Shown here one piece after another: positions 38,218-50,278 of a stretch of 64,000 nt of DNA (its first letter is position 1; the number at the start of each line of letters is the position of its first letter). Under the pieces are notes generated by a model. The model ran no database searches and was not told the DNA's origin. It saw only the letters and a program-made list of their open reading frames with translations. Both the position numbers and the translations under genes were made by a program. Origin of the DNA: Mycobacterium sp. 852002-51971_SCH5477799-a (GTDB lineage Bacteria; Actinomycetota; Actinomycetes; Mycobacteriales; Mycobacteriaceae); the NCBI RefSeq assembly GCF_001667145.1, contig NZ_LZIF01000103.1:44987-108986 (forward strand). Reading direction: 5' to 3'.

Positions 38218-39042
38218 GTGATTGAAACTCGTCACACTTCCTCGATTGAGCGGCAACTGGCCGCCGGCGCGTTTGGGGACCGGCCCGGTAGCTGGCCGCT
38301 GCCCTCGGCGACGACGCCGGCGCAACTGTGGCTGCGCGCCGTGGCGGCCGGGGGACAGGGACGCTACGGCGCCGCCTTCGGCGACCTCGCGGCGCTGCGG
38401 CGCAGCGCGCCGGCGGGCCGGCTGGCGTCGTTGGGCATGAGCACACAGGGGTCGTTCCTGCGCCAACTCGGTTGGCACGCCCAGGCCCGCGGCTGGGACG
38501 GGCGCGCCCTCGCGCTGGCCGCCGGGGATGCCGAGGCGAGCGCCGACGCCCTCATCGGGCTGGCCGCAGACGCGTTGGGAGTCGGGCGCGTCGCGGCCGC
38601 GGCAAACCTATTGGCGCGCGCCGACCCGCTGCTGGCATCGCTCGACTCAGCGCTGCCCGACCGGCTGCCGGTGCGCCGGCGGTGGGTGGGCGCCGAACTC
38701 GCGATGGCCGGGGGCGACGGTGAGGCCGCCGTCCGTCTTGCCGGCGAAGGTGTGCAGCTGGCGGCGGCCATGGCCGTCGCGTCGCCGCGGCACCGGGTCA
38801 AAAGCGATGTGGTCCTGGCCGCCGCGCTGTGCTGCGCGGGCGATCTCGAGCGCGCCCGCACCGCCGCCGACGCCGCGCTGCAGGCCACCGAACGGTTGGG
38901 GCTGCTTCCACTTCGTTGGGCGCTGGCTTGCTTGCTGATCGATCTCGAAAGTGTCACGTTTCCAACACATCAGCTGCACGAAATCCGCGATGTCTGTGCA
39001 GGCCAGGTGCGGCGCGCCGGGGGGACGTGGCGTTGCGCTTGA
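38218..39042 (+). CDS. Helical-repeat protein preceding sigD (Rv3415c-like)
   Basis: A 274-residue Ala-rich protein made of paired helices (TPR-like rhythm, for example NLLARADPLLASLDSALP then VRLAGEGVQLAAAMAVA). No enzymatic motif and no signal peptide. The GTG at 38218 is taken as the start. It occupies the place of Rv3415c directly upstream of sigD and is in the same direction. A role in regulating SigD is possible but unproven. Confidence 0.75.
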   Translation: MIETRHTSSIERQLAAGAFGDRPGSWPLPSATTPAQLWLRAVAAGGQGRYGAAFGDLAALRRSAPAGRLASLGMSTQGSFLRQLGWHAQARGWDGRALALAAGDAEASADALIGLAADALGVGRVAAAANLLARADPLLASLDSALPDRLPVRRRWVGAELAMAGGDGEAAVRLAGEGVQLAAAMAVASPRHRVKSDVVLAAALCCAGDLERARTAADAALQATERLGLLPLRWALACLLIDLESVTFPTHQLHEIRDVCAGQVRRAGGTWRCA

Positions 39043-39132
39043 AACGCCTCTCCGCCCGTTATCGTCATTTCGTGAGTTAGCCCGATTGGGCCGCGATGTG
39101 TCCGCTTCGTAACGTTGGAGAGATCACCGTCG

Positions 39133-39711
39133 ATGACAATTCCAGCAGGGGAACGTCTCGACGCTGTGGTCGCCCAGGCCGTCACCGGAGACCACAACGC
39201 ATTGAAGGAGGTGCTGGAGACCATTCGTCCGATCGTCGTGCGATATTGCCGAGCGCGTGTCGGCACAGTCGATCGGGGTGGCCTGTCAGCGGATGACGTG
39301 GCACAGGAGGTGTGCTTGGCGACTATCACGGCACTGCCGCGTTATCGCGATCGCGGACGCCCATTCCTGGCCTTCCTGTATGGCATCGCGGCCCACAAGG
39401 TCGCCGATGCGCACCGGGCCGCAGGACGCGATCTCGCCTACCCCACCGACACGATTCCCGAGCGGTGGTCGAACGACGCGGGACCCGAACAGCTTGCGAT
39501 CGAAGCGGATTCGGCGAGCCGGATGAGCGAAATGCTCGAGATCCTGCCCGCCAAGCAGCGCGAAATCCTGATCCTGCGTGTCGTCGTCGGGCTGTCCGCC
39601 GAGGAGACCGCCGCCGCGGTCGGCAGTACCACCGGAGCGGTCCGAGTTGCTCAACACCGCGCACTGTCGCGGTTGAAGTCCGAGATGATCGCGGCAGGTG
39701 ACTGTGCCTGA
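39133..39711 (+). CDS. sigD: ECF sigma factor SigD
   Basis: An extracytoplasmic-function sigma factor of 192 residues used in starvation and stationary phase. Region 2 includes LSADDVAQEVCLATITALPRY, FLYGIAAHKVADAHRAAGRD and neighbouring residues. Region 4 is ILPAKQREILILRVVVGLS with the helix-turn-helix EETAAAVGSTTGAVRVAQHR. It closely resembles Rv3414c. The ATG at 39133 gives the conserved N-terminus. The anti-sigma gene overlaps the last 14 bases. Confidence 0.94.
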   Translation: MTIPAGERLDAVVAQAVTGDHNALKEVLETIRPIVVRYCRARVGTVDRGGLSADDVAQEVCLATITALPRYRDRGRPFLAFLYGIAAHKVADAHRAAGRDLAYPTDTIPERWSNDAGPEQLAIEADSASRMSEMLEILPAKQREILILRVVVGLSAEETAAAVGSTTGAVRVAQHRALSRLKSEMIAAGDCA

Positions 39712-40477
39712 ATCCCTGGATGAATTCGCCCGCACCGACCTGCTGCTCGATGCGCTCGCCCAGCGCCGGCCGGTGGACGCCGAGGATCCCGACGTCGACG
39801 TGCTGACCTCGCTGCTGGAGGACTGGCGCGACAACCTGAGGTGGCCGCCGGCAAGCGCGCTGGTGACGCCCGAAGAGGCGGTGAACGCGTTGCGCGCCGG
39901 ACTGGCCGAGCGCCGGCGGGGCCATCGTGGCCTGGCCGTCCTCGGGTCGGTCGCCGCGGCGCTGATAGTGCTCAGTGGCTTCGGCGCCATGGTGGTCGAG
40001 GCCCGACCCGGCGGCACCCTGTACGGGTTGCACGCGATGTTCTTCGACGAGCCCCAGCTGCACGGAAGTCAGGAAATGCTGGCCGCCAAGGCCGACCTGG
40101 CTAAGGTCCAGGAGTCGATCGACCGGGGCCAATGGGATCAGGCCAAGAATCAGCTGACCGAGGTGAGCAGCCTGGTGCAGTCGATCAGCGACCCGGCCAG
40201 CAAACAAGACCTGACGAACCAGCTGAAGCTGTTGAATGCCAAGGTCGATGCGCGCGACCCGAACGCCACGCTGCCGGTCGCCTCGCCCCCGGCGGCGCCA
40301 CCCCCGCCGGCCACCGCGATTCCGGCGGCACCGCCCGCCGCCTCGATCGCACCGCCGAAGGTGGCAACGCCCGCGCCGATCGGCCCGCCGAGCGTGTCGC
40401 CGAGTCCATCAGTGGGAAAGCATCATCATCACGGCCAGACGCCACCCCCGGTGGCGCCGCTGAGTCCGGATCAGTAA
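39698..40477 (+). CDS. rsdA: Anti-sigma-D factor RsdA
   Basis: A 259-residue membrane protein that holds SigD inactive until degraded. N-terminal cytoplasmic part (ESLDEFARTDLLLDALAQRR, then LTSLLEDWRDNLRWPP) binds sigma. One transmembrane helix lies at about residues 78-98 (GLAVLGSVAAALIVLSGFGAMVV). The outer part is helical, then Pro/Ala-rich, with GKHHHHGQ near the end. The GTG at 39698 lies within sigD, so both are coupled. Equivalent to Rv3413c. Confidence 0.9.
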   Translation: MTVPESLDEFARTDLLLDALAQRRPVDAEDPDVDVLTSLLEDWRDNLRWPPASALVTPEEAVNALRAGLAERRRGHRGLAVLGSVAAALIVLSGFGAMVVEARPGGTLYGLHAMFFDEPQLHGSQEMLAAKADLAKVQESIDRGQWDQAKNQLTEVSSLVQSISDPASKQDLTNQLKLLNAKVDARDPNATLPVASPPAAPPPPATAIPAAPPAASIAPPKVATPAPIGPPSVSPSPSVGKHHHHGQTPPPVAPLSPDQ

Positions 40478-40481
40478 GCGA

Positions 40482-40895
40482 TCAGTGCCGGCGGTGGAAG
40501 CCGTCGGCGTCTGACGTCGCCTCGTTGAGCGACGCGTCCGCGTAGCCGCGGCAGTAATCCCACGTGACGTAGGCATCCGGCTCGGGATCGTAGGCGGGCT
40601 CGTGCGGGCGCACGGTCCCGTCGATCAGCAGCTGCAGCAGGTTGGCGCGCAGCATGTCCCAGTCGTGATAGTGATCCTGCTGACATTCGTCGCAGCACAC
40701 CACAAGCCCGCGAATGCCCTTGTGCGCCAGCAGTGCTTCATACACGGCCAGATCGGCGAGGTCGGCCTCGACGGCCATCCGCTCCTGTTGATCCAGGGGC
40801 TGGCCCGGCTCGACGGCGTCCAGCGCAGCCGACGGATCACAGGGGTCGTCGGCGAAAGGGTCGGGCGGCAAACCCGGTGGGAGGTGGTCGCGCAC
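40482..40895 (-). CDS. DUF5319 protein (Rv3412-like)
   Basis: A 137-residue acidic protein with CCDECQQDHYHDWDMLRANL near residue 68 (two Cys plus His that could bind a metal) and AYVTWDYCRGYADA near the end. Family known from actinobacteria without function. It faces rsdA (four bases between the stops) and diverges from guaB2, with 160 bases between starts. Confidence 0.8.
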   Translation of the reverse strand: MRDHLPPGLPPDPFADDPCDPSAALDAVEPGQPLDQQERMAVEADLADLAVYEALLAHKGIRGLVVCCDECQQDHYHDWDMLRANLLQLLIDGTVRPHEPAYDPEPDAYVTWDYCRGYADASLNEATSDADGFHRRH

Positions 40896-41007
40896 GCCCC
40901 TAGCCTACGCAGCCCGCCCGGGATAACGCCAGCAGGCAGCCCACGCGCCATTCCCTTCGTTTGGTGCGGGCGGCGCGCCCGAGCAAGCGGACTGAGGCGG
41001 GAGGTGA

Positions 41008-42651
<1,644 letters not shown>

Positions 42652-42659
42652 GGCCGGAG

Positions 42660-43787
42660 ATGGTCGAGATCGGGATGGGCCGCGTCGCCCGCCGCAGTTA
42701 TGAACTGAGCGAAATCAGCATCGTGGCCTCCCGGCGCACCCGCTCGTCGCAAGACGTGTCGACCGCCTGGCAGCTGGACGCCTACCGATTCGAGATCCCG
42801 GTGCTGGCCCACCCGACCGACGCGCTGGTGTCGCCCGAGTTCGCGATCGAACTCGGCAAGCTCGGCGGTCTGGGCGTGCTCAACGGCGAGGGCTTGATCG
42901 GGAGGCACGCCGACGTCGAGGCGAAGATCGCGCAGTTGGTCGAGGCGGCCAGCAAGGAGCCCGAACCTTCGGCGGCGATCCGGCTGCTGCAGGAGTTCCA
43001 CGCGGCGCCGCTGAACCCGGACCTGCTGGGCGCCGCGGTCGCCCGCATCCGGGACGCAGGCGTCACCACCGCGGTACGGGTCAGCCCGCAGAATGCGCAG
43101 GCGCTGACGCCGGTGCTGGTGCAGGCCGGCATCGACCTGCTGGTCATCCAGGGCACCATCGTCTCGGCCGAAAGGGTGGCCAGCGATGGTGAACCGCTGA
43201 ACCTCAAGACCTTCATCGCCGAGCTCGACGTGCCGGTGGTCGCCGGCGGGGTGCAAGACCACCGCACCGCACTGCACCTGATGCGCACCGGCGCCGCGGG
43301 CGTCATCGTCGGCTACGGCGCGACCAGGGGAGTGACCACCAGCGACGAGGTGCTGGGCATCAGCGTGCCGATGGCCACCGCGATCGCCGACGCCGCTGCC
43401 GCGCGGCGGGAGTACCTCGACGAGACCGGCGGCCGCTACGTGCACGTGCTGGCCGACGGCGACATCCACACCTCGGGCGAGCTGGCGAAGGCGATCGCCT
43501 GCGGCGCCGACGCGGTGGTGCTCGGCACGCCGCTCGCCGAGTCCGCCGAGGCGCTGGGCGAGGGATGGTTCTGGCCGGCCGCCGCGGCGCACCCGTCGCT
43601 GCCGCGCGGGGCGCTGCTGCAGATCGCCGTCGGCGAGCGCCCGCCGCTGCAGCAGGTGCTTAGCGGGCCCTCCGACGACCCGTTCGGCAGCCTCAACCTG
43701 GTCGGCGGCCTGCGCCGGTCGATGGCCAAGGCCGGCTATTGCGACCTCAAGGAGTTCCAGAAGGTCGGCCTGACCGTCGGTAGCTGA
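42660..43787 (+). CDS. guaB3: IMP dehydrogenase-like protein GuaB3
   Basis: A 375-residue barrel related to IMP dehydrogenase and GMP reductase that lacks the CBS domains. The start MVEIGMGRVARRSYELSEIS is typical of actinobacterial GuaB3. The usual catalytic Cys motif GxxCxT is not evident where GVIVGYGATRGVTTSDE stands, so its reaction is unclear. In M. tuberculosis it is annotated as inactive in IMP oxidation. It is transcribed with guaB2, nine bases upstream. Confidence 0.9.
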   Translation: MVEIGMGRVARRSYELSEISIVASRRTRSSQDVSTAWQLDAYRFEIPVLAHPTDALVSPEFAIELGKLGGLGVLNGEGLIGRHADVEAKIAQLVEAASKEPEPSAAIRLLQEFHAAPLNPDLLGAAVARIRDAGVTTAVRVSPQNAQALTPVLVQAGIDLLVIQGTIVSAERVASDGEPLNLKTFIAELDVPVVAGGVQDHRTALHLMRTGAAGVIVGYGATRGVTTSDEVLGISVPMATAIADAAAARREYLDETGGRYVHVLADGDIHTSGELAKAIACGADAVVLGTPLAESAEALGEGWFWPAAAAHPSLPRGALLQIAVGERPPLQQVLSGPSDDPFGSLNLVGGLRRSMAKAGYCDLKEFQKVGLTVGS

Positions 43788-43835
43788 CCGGAAGGCCGCT
43801 GGCTTGTTACCTGCGGGTAAGGCCATACTGGTGCG

Positions 43836-45581
43836 ATGAAGCCGGATTACGACGTACTGATCATCGGTTCGGGTTTCGGGGGCAGCGTCAGCGCGTTGCG
43901 GCTGACCGAAAAGGGCTATCGCGTCGGCGTGCTCGAGGCCGGCCGCCGATTCGAGGACAAGGACTTCGCCGAGACGTCCTGGGATCTGCGTAAGTTTTTG
44001 TGGGCGCCGAAGCTGGGTTGCTACGGGATTCAGCGCATCCACCCGCTGAAGAACGTGTTGATCCTGGCCGGCGCCGGGGTGGGCGGCGGCTCGCTGAACT
44101 ACGCCAACACCCTGTATGTGCCGCCGGAGCAGTTCTTCAACGACCAGCAGTGGAAGCACATCACCGACTGGCGCGACGAGCTGATGCCGCACTACGAGCA
44201 GGCCAAGCGGATGCTCGGCGTGGTGGAGAATCCGACCTTCACCGACGCCGACCGAATCGTCAAACAGGTCGCGGACGAGATGGGCTGTGGCGACACGTTC
44301 GTGCCGACGCCGGTCGGGGTGTTCTTCGGCCCGGACGGCACCAAGGCCCCGGGCAAGACGGTGCCGGACCCGTACTTCGGGGGCGCCGGGCCGGAGCGCA
44401 CCGGATGCCTCGAGTGTGGTTGCTGCATGACGGGCTGCCGTTACGGCGCCAAGAACACCCTATTGAAGAACTACCTGGCTCTCGCGGAATCCGCTGGGGC
44501 GCAAGTGATTCCGATGACCACGGTGAAGCGTTTCGCGCAGCGTCCCGACGGGATGTGGGAAGTTCGCACCGTGCGCACCGGAAGTTGGCTGCGCCGCGAC
44601 CGGCGCACCTATACGGCGAAGCATGTAATCCTGGCCGCCGGAACCTGGGGCACCCAGCATCTGCTGTTCAACATGCGCGATCAGGGTCTGCTGCCGCGGC
44701 TCTCGAATCGGCTGGGCATGCTTACCCGCACCAATTCCGAGTCCATCGTCGGTGCCGGCAAGCTCGAGGTCGACCCGGACCTCGACCTGACGCACGGGGT
44801 GGCGATCACGTCGTCGATCCACCCGACGTCGGACACCCACATCGAACCGGTCCGCTATGGCAAGGGCTCGAACGCAATGGGGTTGCTGCAGACGCTGATG
44901 ACCGACGGGACCGGCCCCGAGGGCAGCGACGTGCCGCGCTGGAAGCAGCTGTTGGACCAGGCTCGCGAAGATCCGCGCCGGATGATGCGGTTGCTCAACG
45001 TCAGTCAGTGGAGCGAACGCACGCTGATCGCCCTGGTCATGCAGCACCTGGACAACTCGATCACCACCTACACCAAGCGCGGCAAGCTGGGCATCCGCTG
45101 GTACACCAGCAAGCAGGGACACGGCGAGCCGAACCCGAGTTGGATTCCGGTCGGGAACCAGGTCACCCGCCGCATCGCCGACAAAATCGACGCCGTGGCC
45201 GGCGGCACCTGGGGAGAGCTGTTCAACATCCCGCTGACCGCACATTTCCTCGGCGGCGCCGTGATCGGCGACAACGCCGAGCACGGGGTGATCGACCCGT
45301 ATCACCGGGTCTACGGCTACCCGACGCTGTTCGTGGTCGACGGCGCGGCGATCTCGGCCAACCTGGGCGTCAACCCCTCGTTGTCAATTACCGCCCAGGC
45401 CGAGCGGGCCGCGTCGTTGTGGCCGAACGTCGGCGAGAACGACGAGCGCCCGGCGCAGGGCGAGCCGTATCGCCGGCTGGAGCCGATCCCGCCCAAGGCG
45501 CCGGTCGTCCCGGCCGAGGCGCCCGGCGCGCTCCGCTGGTTGCCGAGCAATCACATCAGTTCCACCGCCGACGCCAGTTAG
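43836..45581 (+). CDS. choD: Cholesterol oxidase-like GMC flavoprotein
   Basis: A 581-residue GMC-family flavoprotein. The FAD-binding site is [21 protein letters not shown], with [17 protein letters not shown] for the isoalloxazine ring, [20 protein letters not shown] with unusual clustered cysteines, and the C-terminal [20 protein letters not shown]. In mycobacteria the ChoD enzyme has been linked to sterol or lipid metabolism, and the true substrate is debated. The stop overlaps that of the converging dioxygenase gene by four bases. Confidence 0.93.
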   Translation: MKPDYDVLIIGSGFGGSVSALRLTEKGYRVGVLEAGRRFEDKDFAETSWDLRKFLWAPKLGCYGIQRIHPLKNVLILAGAGVGGGSLNYANTLYVPPEQFFNDQQWKHITDWRDELMPHYEQAKRMLGVVENPTFTDADRIVKQVADEMGCGDTFVPTPVGVFFGPDGTKAPGKTVPDPYFGGAGPERTGCLECGCCMTGCRYGAKNTLLKNYLALAESAGAQVIPMTTVKRFAQRPDGMWEVRTVRTGSWLRRDRRTYTAKHVILAAGTWGTQHLLFNMRDQGLLPRLSNRLGMLTRTNSESIVGAGKLEVDPDLDLTHGVAITSSIHPTSDTHIEPVRYGKGSNAMGLLQTLMTDGTGPEGSDVPRWKQLLDQAREDPRRMMRLLNVSQWSERTLIALVMQHLDNSITTYTKRGKLGIRWYTSKQGHGEPNPSWIPVGNQVTRRIADKIDAVAGGTWGELFNIPLTAHFLGGAVIGDNAEHGVIDPYHRVYGYPTLFVVDGAAISANLGVNPSLSITAQAERAASLWPNVGENDERPAQGEPYRRLEPIPPKAPVVPAEAPGALRWLPSNHISSTADAS

Positions 45582-46471
45582 CTCGCAAGCGCGTCCAGCG
45601 GTGCGCCGCTGACCACCCGGCTGCGCTCGCCGCGCACGTTGACCGGCACGTCGCCCATCAGGGTGACGCGGTGCATCAGCCGGGGCTGGTCGTCGTAGTC
45701 GTCGATCGCCCGATGCTGGGTCGCGCGGTTGTCCCACATGGCGACATCGCCGTGCGCCCAGTTCCAGCAAATCGTGTTCTCCGGCAAGGTGATTCGCCGT
45801 TGCAGCAGTTCCAGCAGGACAGTGGACTCGTGACTGTCCAGGCCGACGAAGCCGCGCACGAAATCGCCGGCCAGCAGGGTCCGTTCACCGGTTTCCGGGT
45901 GCACCCGCACCACGGGATGCTCGGTGCGGAAGTCCGGCTTTTCGAACGCCTGCCGAAACGACCGCTGGGCGTCGCTCATCGACTCTGTCGTCACGTAGTC
46001 GTAGCGGTTGGTGTGGAGCGCCCAGAGATTTTCCACCAGACTTTTCAGCGGCTCGGGCAGGTGCTGGTATGCCGCCGCGGTCGACGCCCACAGCGTCGAA
46101 CCGCCGTAGGTCGGCAGCTTGACCGCGCGCAGGATCGACGCCGCGGGATAGTTGGCGGCGAACGTCACGTCGGTGTGCCAGCGGTTCGCCTTGCCGTACT
46201 CGGAGTCGATGGGGGTGATCACCGGGACGTTCCGGGCGGCCAGGGCGCCGGCGGCCGGGTGGCCGATGGGGGTGCCCAGCAGCTCGGCGAACGCGAGCTG
46301 CTGCTCGTCGTCGAGGTGGTGCTGGCGACGGAAGAAGATCACCTTATGGGCCAACAGCGCCCGGCGGATCTCCTCGATCACCTCCTGGTCGAGGTCGCCG
46401 CCGAGGCGAACCCCGTCCACCCGGGCGCCGATGCGGCTGCCGAGCTTCGTGACGGTTAATTGACCTGTCAT
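45578..46471 (-). CDS. Fe(II)/2-oxoglutarate-dependent sulfate-ester dioxygenase (Rv3406-like)
   Basis: A 297-residue TauD-family enzyme that removes sulfate from alkyl sulfates using 2-oxoglutarate and oxygen. The iron triad is His and Asp in NRWHTDVTF and His in TQHRAIDDY. The 2-oxoglutarate Arg lies in RLMHRVTL. Related to AtsK and to Rv3406, which can also degrade some drug candidates. It diverges from the TetR gene at 46533, and two palindromes lie between them. Confidence 0.9.
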   Translation of the reverse strand: MTGQLTVTKLGSRIGARVDGVRLGGDLDQEVIEEIRRALLAHKVIFFRRQHHLDDEQQLAFAELLGTPIGHPAAGALAARNVPVITPIDSEYGKANRWHTDVTFAANYPAASILRAVKLPTYGGSTLWASTAAAYQHLPEPLKSLVENLWALHTNRYDYVTTESMSDAQRSFRQAFEKPDFRTEHPVVRVHPETGERTLLAGDFVRGFVGLDSHESTVLLELLQRRITLPENTICWNWAHGDVAMWDNRATQHRAIDDYDDQPRLMHRVTLMGDVPVNVRGERSRVVSGAPLDALAS

Positions 46472-46498
46472 TTTCGTGGTCCTTGGAGATAAACGGGT

Positions 46499-46540
46499 GT
46501 AGTCAGCTGACTACATTTGGTAGTGTAGTCAGATGACTAC
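46499..46540. promoter_or_regulatory. Two palindromic operators of the TetR repressor
   Basis: GTAGTCAGCTGACTAC at 46499-46514 is a perfect 16-base palindrome. GTAGTCAGATGACTAC at 46525-46540 is the same with an asymmetric centre and contains the TetR ATG (46533-46535). Centres are 26 bases apart. Both the dioxygenase and the repressor should be repressed. Confidence 0.85.
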
Positions 46541-47108
46541 AACTTCCGCAACGGGTCGCGGGAAAACGCCCACCGGGCGCGCGGAAGTTGCCGCGGCGAT
46601 CCTGGAGGCCGCCACCGACCTGTTCGCCGAGCGTGGTCCGGCAGCGACGTCCATCCGCGACATCGCCGCGCGATCCCACGTCAACCATGGATTGGTGTTC
46701 CGCCACTTCGGTACCAAGGAGCAATTGGTCGGTGCCGTGCTCGACCATCTGGGTGCCGACCTGAGCGCCCTGCTGGGCACCGATGCGCCCGCGGGCGTGC
46801 TCGAGAGCCATCTGGACCGGCAGATGCGGGTGATGGCCCGCACCGTCCTGGACGGCTATCCGGCGGCCCAGCTTCAGAAACGCTTCCCCAACATCGCGAC
46901 GCTGCTCGACGGAGTGCGGCCGCAATACGACGACGAGGCCAAGGCCCGGCTCGCGGTCGCCAATGCCCTTGCCCTGCAATTCGGTTGGCGGTTGTTCGCG
47001 CCAATCTTGCGCTCGGCCACCGGGATCGAAGACCTGACGGATACCGAACTTCGCCACGCAGTCACCGCCGAGGTGCAACGGATTCTCGAGCCCGCCGACC
47101 CTCAGTGA
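46533..47108 (+). CDS. TetR-family repressor (Rv3405c-like)
   Basis: A 191-residue regulator. The N-terminal HTH is AAATDLFAERG-like, with TSIRDIAARSHVNHGLVFRHF as recognition part. The C-terminal ligand pocket is helical and variable. It is divergent from the sulfate-ester dioxygenase and its own start codon sits in one operator, so it represses both genes and itself. The effector is unknown. Equivalent to Rv3405c by position. Confidence 0.9.
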   Translation: MTTTSATGRGKTPTGRAEVAAAILEAATDLFAERGPAATSIRDIAARSHVNHGLVFRHFGTKEQLVGAVLDHLGADLSALLGTDAPAGVLESHLDRQMRVMARTVLDGYPAAQLQKRFPNIATLLDGVRPQYDDEAKARLAVANALALQFGWRLFAPILRSATGIEDLTDTELRHAVTAEVQRILEPADPQ

Positions 47109-49468
47109 CGCCGCGACAGTGCCCGCCGGTGCAGGGGCGCGCGGCCGGGTGGCTGTTGCGGAGCCGGCAGCAGTGGCTTGCGGGGGCAGATCGCGACTGT
47201 CGTCGCGGATTCGGTGTTCAGCTCGAGCTCGTCGCCGGCGTGCCGGATGGTCAGCTCGCCGCCGGGGCCGTCGCGCAGCGTGTAGGTGACGTCGTCGTGG
47301 TTGACATCGACGGTAACCCGGAAGTCGCGCCACCGCAGCCGGAACCGTAGCCGCGAAATGCCATCGGGCAGTTGGGGATCCAGCGACAGGATGCCCTCGT
47401 CATCGCGCAGGCCACCGAAGCCGGCCACCAGCGCGTTCCAGGCACCGGCCAGTGAGGCCATGTGCAGACCGTCGCGGGTGTTGTGGTGCAGGTCCCGCAG
47501 GTCGATGAGGGCGGCCTCGTACGCGTAGTCGTGCGCGAGGTCCAAATGCCCGACCTCGGCGCACATCACCGCCTGGGTGCACGCCGACAGCGACGAGTCG
47601 CGCACCATGCGCGGCTCGTAATAGTCGACGTTGCGGGCCTTCTGGTCGGGCGTGAAGGCGTGGCTCTGCCAATGCATCGCCAGCACCAGGTCGGCCTGCT
47701 TGATCACCTGTGCGGGGTACAGCCGCACGTAGGCCTCGTGCAATAGCAGCGGGTAGGTGGTGTTGCGTTCGAAGTCCCATTCGGCGAACGTGGTGAATCC
47801 CTCGCACTGCTGATGAACTCCCAGCCCGGAGTCGTACGGAATGTTGGCGGCCTCGGCCGCATCGCGCCAGGACGCCGTCTCCTCGGTGGTGACCCCCAGC
47901 GCCTTGGCCACCTCGGGGTGGCGGTTGCAGCCGTCGGCGGCGACGCGCAGATTGTGCGCGGCCATCAGGTTGGTGAAGGCGTTGTCACGCACGATCGCCG
48001 TGTACTCGTCCGGGCCCGTGACACCGTCGAGGTGCCAGACGCCGTGCCGGTCGTGATGGCCGAGGGCCATCCAGAGCCGGGCGGTCTCGACGAGCACCTG
48101 CAGGCCGCACTCGGCCTCCAAGTCGTCGTCCCCGGTGACGATGCGGTAGCGCTCGAAGGCCATCGCGATGTCGGCGTTGATGTGCCAGGCCGCCGTCCCG
48201 GCCGGCCAGTAGGCCGAGCACTCCTGTCCGCGAATGGTCCGCCACGGGAAGGCGGCGCCCTCCAGGCCCAGTTCGGCCGCCCGTTCCTGGGCCAGGTCCA
48301 GGGTGGAGGCGCGCCAGCGCAGCGCATCGGCCACGGTATGCGGCGCGGTGTAGGTGAGCACCGGCAGCACGTAACCCTCGGTGTCCCAGAACGCGTGGCC
48401 GTCATAGCCGGTTCCGGTGAGCCCCTTGGCGGCGATCGCGCGCCGCTCGGCGCGGGCGCTGGCCTGCAGCAGGTGGAACAGCCCGAATCGCACGGCCTGC
48501 TGGGATTCGGAGTCGCCGTCGACCTCGACGTCGGCGCAATCCCAGAAATCGTCGAGGTACTCGCGCTGCGAATCCAACAGCCCCTGCCAGCCGGTGTAAC
48601 GACCGCTGTGCAGCGCGGCGGCGACCTGGTCACGCAGCGCCGGACGCGAGCGCATGCTCGACCAGCCGTACGCGATGTATTTGACGATGCGTAGCTTCTG
48701 CCCCTGGCGCAGACCGCAGATGACGGTGGTCCGCGCCAGATCGGCGCGCGCATCGGTGCCGACCTCGACCCGCCCTTCAACGTCGACCTCGTGATTCATG
48801 CCGGCGGCCATCATCAGGGCGCTGCCGCGCGTGCGGTGCATGAGGACCGCACCGGTGTCGGTGTTTTCGTGAGCGACCTCCTCGAGGGGGTTCTCCAGGA
48901 TGGCCGCGACCCGCGGGTCGCCAGAGGTGTGAGGCTGGTCCTCGTTGGTGACCAGCTCGGACTGCACCGTCACCTTAACGAACTGGTCGACCGCCTCCAC
49001 GCAGTACTCGATGGCAGCGAGGCCGCGCTGGGCCAGGGACACCAGCCGCGTGGAGACCACCTTGACCTCTTTGCCCGCGGGCGAGCGCCAGTGCGCCGTG
49101 CGGGTCAGCGTTCCGGCGCGCAGATCCAGATCCCGCTCGTGGGAGAGCAATTCGCCGTAGCGGACGTCGAACGGCTCGTCCTCGACCAGCAGCCGGATGA
49201 TCTTGCCGTTGGTGACGTCGACCAAAGTCTGGCCAGCCTCGGGGTAGCCGTAACCGGCCTCGGCGTAGGGCAACGGCCGGATCTCGTAGAACGAGTTCAG
49301 GTAGGTGCCCGGCAGGCCGTAGGGCTCACCCTCGTCGAGGTTGCCCCGCAGCCCGATGTGCCCGTTGGACAGGGTGAACAGGGATTCGGACTGCGCCAGC
49401 AGGTTGAGGTCGAGCTGGGTTTCGCGCACATGCCAGGGGTCAACGGGGAAAAATTCGTCGGTGATCAT
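47102..49468 (-). CDS. Glycoside hydrolase family 65 enzyme (disaccharide phosphorylase type, Rv3401-like)
   Basis: A 788-residue enzyme of family GH65, whose members mostly phosphorolyse or hydrolyse alpha-glucosides such as trehalose, maltose or kojibiose. The opening [20 protein letters not shown] starts the N-terminal beta sandwich. The catalytic barrel contains [17 protein letters not shown] and the acid Glu in [13 protein letters not shown]. The gene overlaps the phosphoglucomutase gene by four bases (ATGA), as in M. tuberculosis Rv3401-Rv3400. Together they would turn a disaccharide into glucose-6-phosphate. The sugar is not determined. Confidence 0.88.
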   Translation of the reverse strand: MITDEFFPVDPWHVRETQLDLNLLAQSESLFTLSNGHIGLRGNLDEGEPYGLPGTYLNSFYEIRPLPYAEAGYGYPEAGQTLVDVTNGKIIRLLVEDEPFDVRYGELLSHERDLDLRAGTLTRTAHWRSPAGKEVKVVSTRLVSLAQRGLAAIEYCVEAVDQFVKVTVQSELVTNEDQPHTSGDPRVAAILENPLEEVAHENTDTGAVLMHRTRGSALMMAAGMNHEVDVEGRVEVGTDARADLARTTVICGLRQGQKLRIVKYIAYGWSSMRSRPALRDQVAAALHSGRYTGWQGLLDSQREYLDDFWDCADVEVDGDSESQQAVRFGLFHLLQASARAERRAIAAKGLTGTGYDGHAFWDTEGYVLPVLTYTAPHTVADALRWRASTLDLAQERAAELGLEGAAFPWRTIRGQECSAYWPAGTAAWHINADIAMAFERYRIVTGDDDLEAECGLQVLVETARLWMALGHHDRHGVWHLDGVTGPDEYTAIVRDNAFTNLMAAHNLRVAADGCNRHPEVAKALGVTTEETASWRDAAEAANIPYDSGLGVHQQCEGFTTFAEWDFERNTTYPLLLHEAYVRLYPAQVIKQADLVLAMHWQSHAFTPDQKARNVDYYEPRMVRDSSLSACTQAVMCAEVGHLDLAHDYAYEAALIDLRDLHHNTRDGLHMASLAGAWNALVAGFGGLRDDEGILSLDPQLPDGISRLRFRLRWRDFRVTVDVNHDDVTYTLRDGPGGELTIRHAGDELELNTESATTVAICPRKPLLPAPQQPPGRAPLHRRALSRRH

Positions 49469-50205
49469 GACTGCAGCAGCTCGGCGAGGTCGGTGACCAC
49501 CACGTCGGCGCCGTTGCGGCGTAAGTCCTCGGCCTGGCCCACCCGGTCGACACCCACCACGAACCCGAAGTTACCGGCCCGGCCGGCCTCCACCCCCGAC
49601 AAGGCGTCCTCGAACACGGCCGCGGCGTCGGCGGGAACGTCGAGGAGCTGCGCCCCCCGCAGGTAGGAGTCGGGGGCCGGCTTGCCGGCGATGTGTTCGT
49701 CGCGCAGGGTGATGCCGTCCACCCGCTTCTGCACGAACCGGTCCAGGCCGGTGATCTCGAGGACGTCGCGGGTGTTGGCGCTCGAGGACACCACCGCGAT
49801 GCCCAGTCCCGCGTCCGATACCGCCTCGAGGTAGCGGCGGGATCCCTCGAACACCTTGACGCCGTCCTCCTTCAAAACCTTCTGGAACATTTCGTTCTTG
49901 CGGTTGCCCAGGCCGTAGATCGTCTCGGCGTCGTCGGGATCGTCGGGGCCGCCGTCGGGCAGGTGGATGTCGCGGCTCTCCAAGAACGAGCGGACGCCAT
50001 CCTCGCGCTTCTTGCCGTCGACGTATTCGCGGTAGTCGGCGGCCTCATCGAAGGGAACGAACTTGTCTCCGGTGCGCTTGGCCCGGTCGGACAGGTAGGC
50101 GTCGAACATGGCCTTCCAGGCCTTGGTGTGCACACTGGCGGTGTCGGTGAGCACACCGTCGAGGTCGAACAGGCAGGCACGCACTTTTTCGGGCAGACCC
50201 AGCAC
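49465..50205 (-). CDS. Beta-phosphoglucomutase-like HAD phosphatase (Rv3400-like)
   Basis: A HAD-superfamily enzyme of about 246 residues. The nucleophile motif is [21 protein letters not shown], the motif II Ser is in [12 protein letters not shown], Lys in [12 protein letters not shown] and the acids in [14 protein letters not shown]. It should interconvert beta-glucose-1-phosphate and glucose-6-phosphate downstream of the GH65 partner. The GTG at 50205 gives the start [11 protein letters not shown]. In the reference strain there are about 16 more residues, so a further upstream start is possible. Confidence 0.87.
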   Translation of the reverse strand: MLGLPEKVRACLFDLDGVLTDTASVHTKAWKAMFDAYLSDRAKRTGDKFVPFDEAADYREYVDGKKREDGVRSFLESRDIHLPDGGPDDPDDAETIYGLGNRKNEMFQKVLKEDGVKVFEGSRRYLEAVSDAGLGIAVVSSSANTRDVLEITGLDRFVQKRVDGITLRDEHIAGKPAPDSYLRGAQLLDVPADAAAVFEDALSGVEAGRAGNFGFVVGVDRVGQAEDLRRNGADVVVTDLAELLQS

Positions 50206-50278
50206 GGGTACCTCACTCTCGGGTATCGGGGTTGGGCGGTATCCACTCCACCATGCTTGTGCGTGTGCCGCCAGGTTT

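Noticed and set aside
39109..39132. GTAACGTT just before sigD as a SigD-dependent promoter
   Set aside because: A -10 element at the usual distance would fall at or after the ATG at 39133. I am also not certain of the exact SigD consensus.
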